NCBI RefSeq assembly: GCF_004519515.1
Contig: NZ_CP038145.1
Span: 1,840,001-1,904,000 of the forward strand
DNA length: 64,000 bases
DNA from: Actinobacillus indolicus
GTDB lineage: Bacteria > Pseudomonadota > Gammaproteobacteria > Enterobacterales > Pasteurellaceae
Reading direction: 5' to 3'
Below the pieces are notes generated by a model. The model did no database searches. It saw nothing but the letters and a program-made list of their open reading frames with translations, and was not told where the DNA came from. The position numbers and the translations under genes are program-made. Of this stretch, positions 1 to 7,037 are shown in pieces (within the stretch, counting starts at the first letter, position 1; each line of letters opens with the position of its first letter).

Positions 1-1385
1 ATCAAGTTTTCGACCGATAAAATATCGTCTAACTGTGCTTCTGTCAGCAAGCCACGCTCTAACACGACTTCTCGCACGCTTCTGCCTGTGGTTGCACAGA
101 TTTTACCGACAATATCACCTTCGTGGTGTCCGATAAACGGATTGAGATAGGTAACGATACCGATAGAGTTAAACACATAACCTTCACAAATCTCTTTGTT
201 CACCGTGATACCGTCAATACATTTATCACGCAAGTTTACACAAGCATTTGCCAAGATGTCGATAGACTCAAACATCGCTTGTCCGATAACAGGCTCCATT
301 ACGTTTAATTGTAATTGTCCTGCTTCTGCGGCAAAGGTCACTGTTGTATCGTTACCGATAATTTTAAAGCAAACTTGGTTCACTACTTCTGGCACAACTG
401 GGTTTACTTTCGCTGGCATAATGGAAGAACCGGCTTGCAATTCAGGCAAGTTGATTTCATTTAAGCCTGCACGCGGACCTGATGAAAGCAAACGCAAGTC
501 GTTACAAATTTTAGACAATTTCACTGCCGTACGTTTTAATGCCCCGTGAACCATCACATAAGCACCGCAGTCCGATGTTGCTTCGATTAAGTGTTCAGAT
601 AAGGTACAAGGCAACTGGGTCACTTCCGCAAGGTATTTCACTGCAAGCGGTGCGTAACCTTCTGGCGTATTCAAACCTGTACCGATTGCCGTTGCCCCTA
701 AGTTTACTTCAAGCAACAATTCTGCGGTACGTTTTAAGTTTTTCACTTCTTCATCTAACAACACAGAAAACGCTTTGAACTCTTGCCCAACGGTCATTGG
801 CACAGCGTCTTGCAACTGGGTGCGTCCCATTTTTAAGATATTCGCAAACTCATCCGCTTTATTTTCAAAGCCGTGTTGTAAGTAAAGTACTTTGGTGATG
901 AGTTGCATGATGCTGTTATAAACGGCAATACGGAAACCCGTTGGGTAAGCGTCATTGGTAGATTGACTCGCATTAACGTGATCCATTGGATTGATAATAT
1001 GGTATTCACCTTTTTTATGCCCCAATAATTCCAAAGCCAAGTTTGCCACCACTTCATTGGTATTCATATTCACCGAAGTACCCGCTCCCCCTTGATACAC
1101 ATCAGACGGGAACTGATCCATACAACGACCATTCACTAAAATCTCATCACAGGCTTGTACAATCGCTTTCGCAATTTTCTTTGGAATCGCCCCTAATTCA
1201 CCGTTAGCAAGGGCAGTTGCTTTTTTCACCATGACCATACCACGCACAAACTCAGGTACGTCAGAAATGGTATTTTTGGAAATATTAAAATTCTCTACGG
1301 CACGTAGAGTATGGATACCCCAATAAACATCATTAGAAACTTCACGTTCACCTAATAGATCGAATTCAATACGGGTATTGCTCAT
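1..1385 (-). CDS. aspA: Aspartate ammonia-lyase, C-terminal end missing
   Basis: Aspartase converts L-aspartate to fumarate and ammonia in the cytoplasm and feeds fumarate respiration. The reading frame is open from an ATG at 1385 to the left edge, about 461 residues. It begins MSNTRIEFDLLGEREV and contains the fumarase/aspartase superfamily signature GSSIMPAKVNP at about positions 404-436. Family members are about 470-480 residues long, so only some 15-20 C-terminal residues lie outside the window; the last visible part reads LTEAQLDDILSVENLM. A strong CRP-like site lies about 75 bases upstream of the start, as expected for a catabolite-controlled anaerobic gene. Identification is secure. 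Confidence 0.97.
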   Translation of the reverse strand, partial: MSNTRIEFDLLGEREVSNDVYWGIHTLRAVENFNISKNTISDVPEFVRGMVMVKKATALANGELGAIPKKIAKAIVQACDEILVNGRCMDQFPSDVYQGGAGTSVNMNTNEVVANLALELLGHKKGEYHIINPMDHVNASQSTNDAYPTGFRIAVYNSIMQLITKVLYLQHGFENKADEFANILKMGRTQLQDAVPMTVGQEFKAFSVLLDEEVKNLKRTAELLLEVNLGATAIGTGLNTPEGYAPLAVKYLAEVTQLPCTLSEHLIEATSDCGAYVMVHGALKRTAVKLSKICNDLRLLSSGPRAGLNEINLPELQAGSSIMPAKVNPVVPEVVNQVCFKIIGNDTTVTFAAEAGQLQLNVMEPVIGQAMFESIDILANACVNLRDKCIDGITVNKEICEGYVFNSIGIVTYLNPFIGHHEGDIVGKICATTGRSVREVVLERGLLTEAQLDDILSVENL

Positions 1386-1457
1386 AAGATTATCCTCATC
1401 ATTTTTTGATTAACTAAATTGATGTGGAAGATCATACCGAGAGAGAAAGGGAAAAAA

Positions 1458-1473
1458 TGTGATCTAGATCATA
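1458..1473. promoter_or_regulatory. CRP (cAMP receptor protein) binding site upstream of aspA
   Basis: TGTGATCTAGATCATA matches the consensus TGTGA-N6-TCACA in nine of ten conserved positions, with an AT-rich surround. It lies about 73 bases upstream of the aspA start codon. This spacing suits activation of a promoter between 1385 and 1458. The match is visible; the regulatory role is inferred from the known CRP control of aspartase in enteric bacteria and Pasteurellaceae. Confidence 0.75.
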
Positions 1474-1530
1474 TTTTCAAAATGGGGGAGGGCGATATAA
1501 ATTACCGTTTCGGATTAGTTTTTTTTATGA

Positions 1531-1557
1531 TAAAAAGCCCCTGAATATCAGGGGCTT
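1531..1557 (-). terminator. Intrinsic terminator after the OB-fold lipoprotein gene
   Basis: The ten-base stem AAGCCCCTGA / TCAGGGGCTT with a three-base loop is followed, reading the minus strand, by TTTTTA. It ends the two-gene minus-strand unit 1568-2303. Confidence 0.85.
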
Positions 1558-1567
1558 AAGGTTAAGA

Positions 1568-1930
1568 CTATTTTAAAATCGTTAATTCTCGAGCTTTTAA
1601 CTCAGCTTTATTCAATTCGCTGTCAATTTCACCGTAAATACGCACTTTGTCATTTTTACTTACGTTTTGACCTTGCCAAATATGGTTGTCAATTTCAACA
1701 CGGATCTGACCGCTTGTATCTGCCAAAATGTATTCATCGTCATCAACTTGGCTAATAATGTTGCCTTCAACGGTAACATAGCTATCATCACGAGCCGATA
1801 ACGCTTGTTTTACGCTGATTGTCGTTGCCGGAACATTGGCTCCAAACACTTGTTGGGTATTGTTGTTATTGCTACAACCTACTAAAGCAACTGATGCAAC
1901 AAGGGTTGATAAAACTAGATATTTTTTCAT
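1568..1930 (-). CDS. OB-fold (BOF/YgiW-YdeI family) lipoprotein
   Basis: A 120-residue exported protein. It starts MKKYLVLSTLVASVALVGC, a type II signal peptide with lipobox LVGC, so it should be a lipid-anchored envelope protein. The mature part, after an Asn-rich linker, is a single bacterial OB-fold (BOF, formerly DUF388) domain with the typical pattern VEGNIISQVDDDEYILAD followed by IRVEIDN. Members of the YgiW/YdeI family are linked to stress tolerance; the biochemical role is not settled. I chose the ATG at 1930, not a GTG nine bases upstream, because AGGTGG sits at ribosome-binding distance from that ATG. It lies 13 bases downstream of the paralogous gene at 1944-2303. Confidence 0.85.
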   Translation of the reverse strand: MKKYLVLSTLVASVALVGCSNNNNTQQVFGANVPATTISVKQALSARDDSYVTVEGNIISQVDDDEYILADTSGQIRVEIDNHIWQGQNVSKNDKVRIYGEIDSELNKAELKARELTILK

Positions 1931-1943
1931 TTTAACCACCTAT

Positions 1944-2303
1944 TTATTTGCTAATACGGTGAACATCAATTTGAGTTCTTCCATCATCTTTATCTACTTC
2001 ACCGTAAATACGAACTTTGTTTTTTGCGCTAACATTTAAGCCATTCCAAGCGTCATCATCAACGTCAATTTGAATTTGACCTGTGCTATCTTTAAAGATA
2101 AATGTATCTTCATCAATTTGTTTCACAATATAGCCAGAAATAGAGGCTGGCGTATTGTCATAGGCTCTTTTGGCTTTTGCTACTGTCGTTACTGTAGCAA
2201 CATTGCCGCCAGTATAACCGCTTTGTGTATTATTACCTTGATAACCAGCAAAAGCAGATGTTGAAAGAGTAAGTAATGTTGCCACTGTCATTAATTTTTT
2301 CAT
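1944..2303 (-). CDS. ygiW: OB-fold (BOF/YgiW family) periplasmic stress protein
   Basis: A 119-residue protein with a cleavable signal peptide (MKKLMTVATLLTLSTSAFA, likely cut before GYQGNN), followed by one BOF domain. Its domain resembles that of the downstream lipoprotein: both have an ISQV/VKQIDEDTF-type strand, a W-NGLNVS / W-QGQNVS segment and a KVRIYGE strand, so the two are tandem paralogues. One is periplasmic and the other lipid-anchored. YgiW-family proteins are implicated in resistance to peroxide, metals or cationic peptides. This is the first gene of the pair; a plausible Shine-Dalgarno GGAGAT precedes the ATG. Confidence 0.85.
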   Translation of the reverse strand: MKKLMTVATLLTLSTSAFAGYQGNNTQSGYTGGNVATVTTVAKAKRAYDNTPASISGYIVKQIDEDTFIFKDSTGQIQIDVDDDAWNGLNVSAKNKVRIYGEVDKDDGRTQIDVHRISK

Positions 2304-2422
2304 TTTGATCTCCGAGTGAGTTTTATGGATTTAAGCATTTCGCTTTTGATGTTGCACATTAGAACACGGGAATCTTAAAAATTTCTTAAGAAATGAAAAA
2401 TTATTCCAATCGGTTAAATTTT

Positions 2423-3061
2423 CTACTCTACGGCATAACCCTGTGGCGATAATAATTGATTATCTAAATAGGCTTTGCCTTCCACTAATTTCAATCTGTC
2501 GTCACAGAACCATTGCACCACAAGGGGATAACAGCGATGTTCTTGTTCATAAACACGCTCAATCACATCATCTAATTCATCATCAGGATAAATCGGAACT
2601 TTCGCTTGTAGAATAATCGCTCCGCCATCTACTTCTTCATTAACAAAGTGAATGGTTGTGCCGTGTTCTGTATCACCTGCATCCATTGCTCGTTGATGTG
2701 GGTTTAAACCTGCATATTTAGGTAAAAGTGATGGGTGAATATTAAGAATTTTACCTGTAAAGCGAGCGGTAAATTCAGGGGTAAGAATTTTCATATAGCC
2801 AGCTAAGACAATTAAATCGGCTTGCAGAGCTTCAATTTGTTCTGCAATGGCATTATCCATTGCCAGATTATCTGAAAAGTCTTTTTTGGTAAAAACAAAG
2901 GTAGAAATCCCCGCTTGTTTAGCTCTTTCTAATCCGTATGCCGATGCTTTATTTGAGATCACACCACGGATTTTACCTTTGATGTTTCCTGCGTGAATAG
3001 CATCTATAATGGCTTGTAAATTTGAGCCATTGCCTGAGATCATGACGACAATATTTTTCAT
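2423..3061 (-). CDS. purN: Phosphoribosylglycinamide formyltransferase 1
   Basis: PurN transfers the formyl group of 10-formyltetrahydrofolate to GAR, the third step of purine synthesis. The 212-residue product matches the family length exactly. It begins MKNIVVMISGNGSNLQ and has the catalytic NIHPSLLPKYAG segment (Asn-x-His) and the later Asp in VNEEVDGGAI. An in-frame ATG-like extension to 3124 exists, but the homologous protein starts at 3061, preceded by GAGAA. It follows purM in the same direction with a gap of 77 bases that contains a USS hairpin. Confidence 0.96.
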   Translation of the reverse strand: MKNIVVMISGNGSNLQAIIDAIHAGNIKGKIRGVISNKASAYGLERAKQAGISTFVFTKKDFSDNLAMDNAIAEQIEALQADLIVLAGYMKILTPEFTARFTGKILNIHPSLLPKYAGLNPHQRAMDAGDTEHGTTIHFVNEEVDGGAIILQAKVPIYPDDELDDVIERVYEQEHRCYPLVVQWFCDDRLKLVEGKAYLDNQLLSPQGYAVE

Positions 3062-3096
3062 TACTACATTCTCTTGCAAATTTTTGCCAAAAAACA

Positions 3097-3121
3097 ACCG
3101 CTTGTAATGATTACAAGCGGT
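3097..3121 (-). terminator. Inverted pair of uptake signal sequences forming a hairpin between purM and purN
   Basis: ACCGCTTGTAA and TTACAAGCGGT form a perfect 11-bp stem with a TGA loop. Reading the minus strand it is followed by TTGTTTTTTGG, a usable U-tract. Each arm holds one 9-mer uptake signal. Inverted uptake-signal pairs often serve as terminators in Pasteurellaceae. Its place inside the purMN unit suggests partial termination, but this is inferred. Confidence 0.65.
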
Positions 3122-3138
3122 CACTTTTATTGGTTTTT

Positions 3139-4170
3139 TTACAGAATTTCAACCTGTTCTGTGCCACTACCTAATGCTTCAATCTTACCGATCACCCAAG
3201 CATTTTCGCCGGCTTCCGTTAACACTTTTAATGCTGTTTCAACATCTTTTTCAGGTAGAGCAATCACCATACCTACACCACAGTTAAAGGTGCGATACAT
3301 TTCATAACGGCTGATGTTACCTTTTTCTTGTAACCATTTAAATGATGGCAACCATTCCCAGCTTGCTTCATTAATCACAGCTTTTACATCGGCTGGTAAT
3401 ACACGTGGAATATTTTCCCAGAAACCACCGCCTGTTAAGTGTGCGATAGCGTGAACTTCAGCTTGTTTAATTAACTCCAACACCGATTTTACATAGATTT
3501 TAGTTGGTGCAAGGAAATGCTCACTCAATGGTTTACCTTCGAGTAAATCTGTTGGTTTTGCACCGCTTACTTCTAACACTTTACGGATCAAGGAGTAACC
3601 ATTCGAATGTGGACCGCTTGAACCCAATGCAATCAGCGTATCGCCAACTTGAACTTTTGAGCCATCAATAATTTCTGATTTTTCCACAACACCAACGCAG
3701 AAACCTGCTAAGTCGTAATCGCCTTCGTGATACATCCCTGGCATTTCTGCGGTTTCACCACCAACTAATGCACAGCCAGATTGTTCACACCCATTGGCAA
3801 TGCCTTTAATGACAGAGCTTGCTACATCAACATCTAATTTACCTGTTGCATAGTAATCAAGGAAGAACAATGGTTCAGCACCTTGTACGACTAAATCATT
3901 CACACACATTGCGACTAAGTCGATACCAATCGTATCGTGTTTATTTAAATCAATCGCTAAACGCAATTTTGTACCCACACCATCAGTGCCAGACACTAAA
4001 ATCGGCTCTTTGTATTTGGTTGGTAATGCACATAAAGCACCAAAGCCACCTAATCCGCCGATGACTTCAGGACGGCGAGTGCGTTTTACATCACCTTTAA
4101 TACGTTCGACTAATTCATTACCAGCGTGAATATCGACACCAGCATCTTTATAACTTAGTTGTGTTGTCAC
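3139..4170 (-). CDS. purM: Phosphoribosylformylglycinamidine cyclo-ligase (AIR synthetase)
   Basis: PurM closes the imidazole ring of purines, converting FGAM to AIR with ATP. The 343-residue product has the family's SYKDAGVDIHAGN start, GTDGVGTKLRLA and GGETAEMPG motifs. I place the start at a GTG at 4170 (reading VTTQLSYKDAG) because GAGG lies nine bases upstream and homologues start here. The longer ATG version at 4221 would overlap the PurR operator. It is transcribed with purN, as in Escherichia coli. The PurR box at 4218-4229 predicts repression by purines. Confidence 0.95.
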   Translation of the reverse strand: MTTQLSYKDAGVDIHAGNELVERIKGDVKRTRRPEVIGGLGGFGALCALPTKYKEPILVSGTDGVGTKLRLAIDLNKHDTIGIDLVAMCVNDLVVQGAEPLFFLDYYATGKLDVDVASSVIKGIANGCEQSGCALVGGETAEMPGMYHEGDYDLAGFCVGVVEKSEIIDGSKVQVGDTLIALGSSGPHSNGYSLIRKVLEVSGAKPTDLLEGKPLSEHFLAPTKIYVKSVLELIKQAEVHAIAHLTGGGFWENIPRVLPADVKAVINEASWEWLPSFKWLQEKGNISRYEMYRTFNCGVGMVIALPEKDVETALKVLTEAGENAWVIGKIEALGSGTEQVEIL

Positions 4171-4217
4171 GATTAAAAACCTCATTGGAGAAAAAACTGG
4201 TGCAAGTATAGCATTAA

Positions 4218-4229
4218 GCAAACGTTTGC
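4218..4229. promoter_or_regulatory. PurR operator in front of purMN
   Basis: GCAAACGTTTGC is a perfect palindrome and the core of the PurR box (consensus ACGCAAACGTTTNCNT). It lies 48 bases upstream of the purM start. The same core recurs at 9789-9800 before the deaminase gene. Confidence 0.85.
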
Positions 4230-4404
4230 GGTAGCGTTAAAATCACAATTTAAAAAGCAAATAAAATGTGAGAAATTTCGCTTTTTATACAAAATATATT
4301 TGCTAAAAAGGCAGAGTTCTGCTATTTATACGCGCTTTCAAAGCACCCCTAAAAAGTCGCGTAGTAAATTAGGGAAGAAAATTCCAATAAAACAGGAGTG
4401 AATT

Positions 4405-4851
4405 ATGACAGTGGCAAAACCCACTTCTTTAAGTTTATTAGCCCTTGCGGGTGTCTCACCTTACCAATTAGGTAAGGATGAAGAATATATGAGCGAAGCT
4501 CAAATTGAGCATTTCCGCAAAATTTTAAAAGCATGGCACGCTCAAATTATGGAAGAGGCTGAGCGCACTAAAAGTCAAATGCAAGATGAGGTGACGAACT
4601 TTGCTGATCCTGCTGACCGTGCAACGCAAGAAGAAGAGTTTAGCCTTGAATTACGCAACCGTGATCGTGAACGTAAATTGCTCAAACGTATTGAACAGAC
4701 CTTAATCAAGTTAGATGAAGGCGACTACGGCTATTGCGATACTTGTGGCATTGAAATCGGCTTAAAACGTTTAGAGGCTCGTCCAACGGCAGAACTTTGC
4801 GTAGATTGCAAAACCCTTGCAGAGCTACGTGAAAAACAGATGGGCGGTTAA
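4405..4851 (+). CDS. dksA: RNA polymerase-binding transcription factor DksA
   Basis: DksA enters the secondary channel of RNA polymerase and, with ppGpp, adjusts rRNA, tRNA and amino-acid promoters. The 148-residue product shows the coiled coil with its tip DPADRATQEE (acidic Asp68 and Asp71), then a four-cysteine zinc finger with Cys111, Cys114, Cys132 and Cys135. Length and motifs match the 151-residue E. coli protein. AGGAG lies just upstream of the ATG. It is followed by pcnB in the same direction, the same order as in E. coli without the intervening gluQ gene. Confidence 0.98.
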   Translation: MTVAKPTSLSLLALAGVSPYQLGKDEEYMSEAQIEHFRKILKAWHAQIMEEAERTKSQMQDEVTNFADPADRATQEEEFSLELRNRDRERKLLKRIEQTLIKLDEGDYGYCDTCGIEIGLKRLEARPTAELCVDCKTLAELREKQMGG

Positions 4852-4856
4852 TTAAG

Positions 4857-4880
4857 TAGGGTGGGAGAAATTCCACCCTA
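4857..4880 (+). repeat. GTAG-headed hairpin in the dksA-pcnB gap
   Basis: TAGGGTGG pairs with CCACCCTA around an eight-base loop, directly after the dksA stop codon, and is preceded by G to give a GTAG foot. There is no U-tract, so it is a poor terminator. It resembles a REP-type hairpin or an mRNA 3'-end stabiliser. Confidence 0.5.
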
Positions 4881-4895
4881 TCATGTAATATAATT

Positions 4896-4908
4896 GAGGT
4901 GATCTATT
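4896..4908 (+). promoter_or_regulatory. Ribosome binding site that sets an AUU start for pcnB
   Basis: GAGGTGA at 4896-4902 is followed six bases after its GAGG core by ATT at 4906, in frame with pcnB and just after an in-frame TGA at 4900-4902. No ATG, GTG or TTG in this frame lies near the Shine-Dalgarno sequence. The E. coli pcnB gene is known to start at AUU and to be translationally limited by it. The conserved layout supports the same start here. Confidence 0.75.
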
Positions 4909-6435
4909 TTAAATTACATCAAATCTTTTTTTAGTCGTAAAAAAAAGGATACAAACTCACCGCTTGTTGAAACAGATCAAGCGAAGAAAGTTGCTCGCCC
5001 AATGCGTTCAGCCCCAGAATTGACTGAACCGCACCGACATACACCCAAGAAAAAATCGAACCATAAGCAACAAGCCGTACCGTCCCATATTCTGCATAAA
5101 AAATTTACCCAACCTGCAGGGCATTACGGTATTTCGCCAAAAGATTTTCCAAGTAACGCCATTGCCATTATCAATAAACTTCAGAAAAATGGCTATGAAG
5201 CCTATATGGTTGGCGGTTGTATTCGAGATTTATTACTAGGTCAAAAAGCCAAAGATTTTGATATTGCGACCAATGCTCGCCCAGAAGAAATTCAAAAAAT
5301 CTTTGGTCGCCAGTGTCGCCTAATCGGACGGCGTTTCCGCTTGGCTCATATCGTCTTTGGGCGTGAGATTTACGAAGTTGCCACATTCCGAGCTGATCAT
5401 CACAGCAATGCGACCGAAAAAATGTCGAAAACCAGCGAAGCAGGAATGCTGTTGCGGGATAATGTTTACGGCACACTTAGGGAAGATGCGGAGCGTCGTG
5501 ATTTTAGCGTCAATGCTTTTTACTATGATGTTAGCCATAATTTGATCTACGATTTTTTCAACGGCATAGACGATCTGAAAGCAGGAAAACTTGTGCTGAT
5601 CGGCGATCCTGTTACTCGTTATCAAGAAGATCCTGTACGAATGTTGCGTGCAATTCGCTTTATGGCAAAACTGGATATGTTCCTAGATAAAGCGAGTGAC
5701 GAGCCTATTCGCAAAATGGCGGTGTTACTCAAAAACATTCCTGCTGCTCGCCTGTTTGATGAGTCGTTGAAATTATTGCAATCGGGTTATGGTCACAAAA
5801 CCTACGAATTACTACGCAAATATGGTTTATTTGAACAACTTTTCCCTGTATTAAGCCCATTTTTTACCGAATATGGCGACAGTAACAGCGAACGAATGAT
5901 TAGCAAGGCTCTCAATTCCACCGATGAACGTATTCGTGATGATTTACGGGTTAATCCAGCCTTTTTATTTGCCGCTTTACTTTGGTATCCGCTACGCGAG
6001 AAAATTGATGAATTGAAAAACGAAGGTGGTCTAAACAGCCATGATGCAATGATGTTGGCAGCCAATGAAATTTTGGTGGAGAGCGTTAAAGCGGTTGCAT
6101 TACATCGTCGTTATACCACGGTTATTCGTGATATTTGGTCGTTACAGTTCCAATTTCCAAAACGCACAGGCAAACGTCCACAACAAACACTTGAGCACAT
6201 CAAATTCCGTGCAGGTTTTGATTTACTCGTGATGAGAGCTGAAATTGAAGGTGGCGATTTAGTCGAATTAAGTGCGTGGTGGCACGAATATCAATTTAGC
6301 AATGAAGCACAACGTGCGGAAATGTTAAAAAACGTCAAGCATTTACCTCCCCTTAGAGACGACGAACCGAAGAAAAAACGTCGTCCACGCCGTAAATTCA
6401 ACTGTAAAAAGAAAGTCGTAAAAGGGGAAGAATAG
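4906..6435 (+). CDS. pcnB: Poly(A) polymerase I, probable AUU start
   Basis: PcnB adds 3' poly(A) tails to RNA and so marks it for decay. The class II nucleotidyltransferase core is clear: GGCIRDLLLG, the DFD metal-binding pair and the RRFRLAH segment. A strongly basic tail follows (KKKRRPRRKFNCKKK). The first ATG is at 5002, but the frame is open back to 4906. The region between encodes a plausible N-terminus (LNYIKSFFSRKKKDTNSP), comparable to the amphipathic start of E. coli PcnB. With the AUU start the product has 509 residues against about 465 in E. coli. The stop overlaps the GTG start of folK by one base. Confidence 0.93.
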   Translation: MLNYIKSFFSRKKKDTNSPLVETDQAKKVARPMRSAPELTEPHRHTPKKKSNHKQQAVPSHILHKKFTQPAGHYGISPKDFPSNAIAIINKLQKNGYEAYMVGGCIRDLLLGQKAKDFDIATNARPEEIQKIFGRQCRLIGRRFRLAHIVFGREIYEVATFRADHHSNATEKMSKTSEAGMLLRDNVYGTLREDAERRDFSVNAFYYDVSHNLIYDFFNGIDDLKAGKLVLIGDPVTRYQEDPVRMLRAIRFMAKLDMFLDKASDEPIRKMAVLLKNIPAARLFDESLKLLQSGYGHKTYELLRKYGLFEQLFPVLSPFFTEYGDSNSERMISKALNSTDERIRDDLRVNPAFLFAALLWYPLREKIDELKNEGGLNSHDAMMLAANEILVESVKAVALHRRYTTVIRDIWSLQFQFPKRTGKRPQQTLEHIKFRAGFDLLVMRAEIEGGDLVELSAWWHEYQFSNEAQRAEMLKNVKHLPPLRDDEPKKKRRPRRKFNCKKKVVKGEE

Positions 6436-6908
6436 TGACAACCGTTTATGTTGCCCTTGGCTCTAACTTAGAAAATCCGCTTGCTCAACTTAAGCAAGCG
6501 GTCGTTTCGTTGCAAACTTTTGCAAAAAATCTGAAAGTCAGCTCTTTTTACGGCAGTAAACCACTCGGCCCACAGGATCAACCTGATTATGTGAATGCCG
6601 TGGTAAAATTTGATACGGATCTCACCGCTATCGCATTATTGGATAAGTTACAACGTATTGAGAACGAACAAGGACGAGTTCGCTTGCGTCGTTGGGGCGA
6701 ACGCACCCTTGATCTTGATATTTTGCTCTATGGCAATGAACAAATTCAAAGCGAACGCCTAACTGTTCCCCATTATGATATGCACAACCGAGAGTTTGTG
6801 ATTGTGCCGTTATATGAAATCAGTCCTGAATTGGTTTTGCCGAGTGGACAGCTGTTAGCACAGCTTTATCCGCAATTTGCCGATCATCAGATGATCACTT
6901 TCGAATAA
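6435..6908 (+). CDS. folK: 2-amino-4-hydroxy-6-hydroxymethyldihydropteridine pyrophosphokinase
   Basis: FolK (HPPK) transfers pyrophosphate from ATP to 6-hydroxymethyl-dihydropterin, the step before dihydropteroate synthase. The 157-residue product has the family motifs ALGSNLENP near the N-terminus, PLGPQDQPDYVNAVV, and the catalytic RRWGERTLDLDILLYG. The start is a GTG inside the TAGTG overlap with pcnB, so the genes are translationally coupled. The pcnB-folK order is conserved in gammaproteobacteria. An intrinsic terminator follows at once. Confidence 0.97.
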   Translation: MTTVYVALGSNLENPLAQLKQAVVSLQTFAKNLKVSSFYGSKPLGPQDQPDYVNAVVKFDTDLTAIALLDKLQRIENEQGRVRLRRWGERTLDLDILLYGNEQIQSERLTVPHYDMHNREFVIVPLYEISPELVLPSGQLLAQLYPQFADHQMITFE

Positions 6909-6913
6909 TGAAC

Positions 6914-6945
6914 AACAGCATAAATTTCGGTTTATGCTGTTTTTG
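6914..6945 (+). terminator. Intrinsic terminator after folK
   Basis: AACAGCATAAA pairs with TTTATGCTGTT around a six-base loop, followed by TTTG and TTTTA. Confidence 0.85.
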
Positions 6946-7037
6946 TTTTATTTGCAAAACCTTACGCCAATCTAACCGCTTACAAGCGGTAGGAAAACTG
7001 CTAAAATTTGCGAAATTTTTATTTCAACAGATATTCT

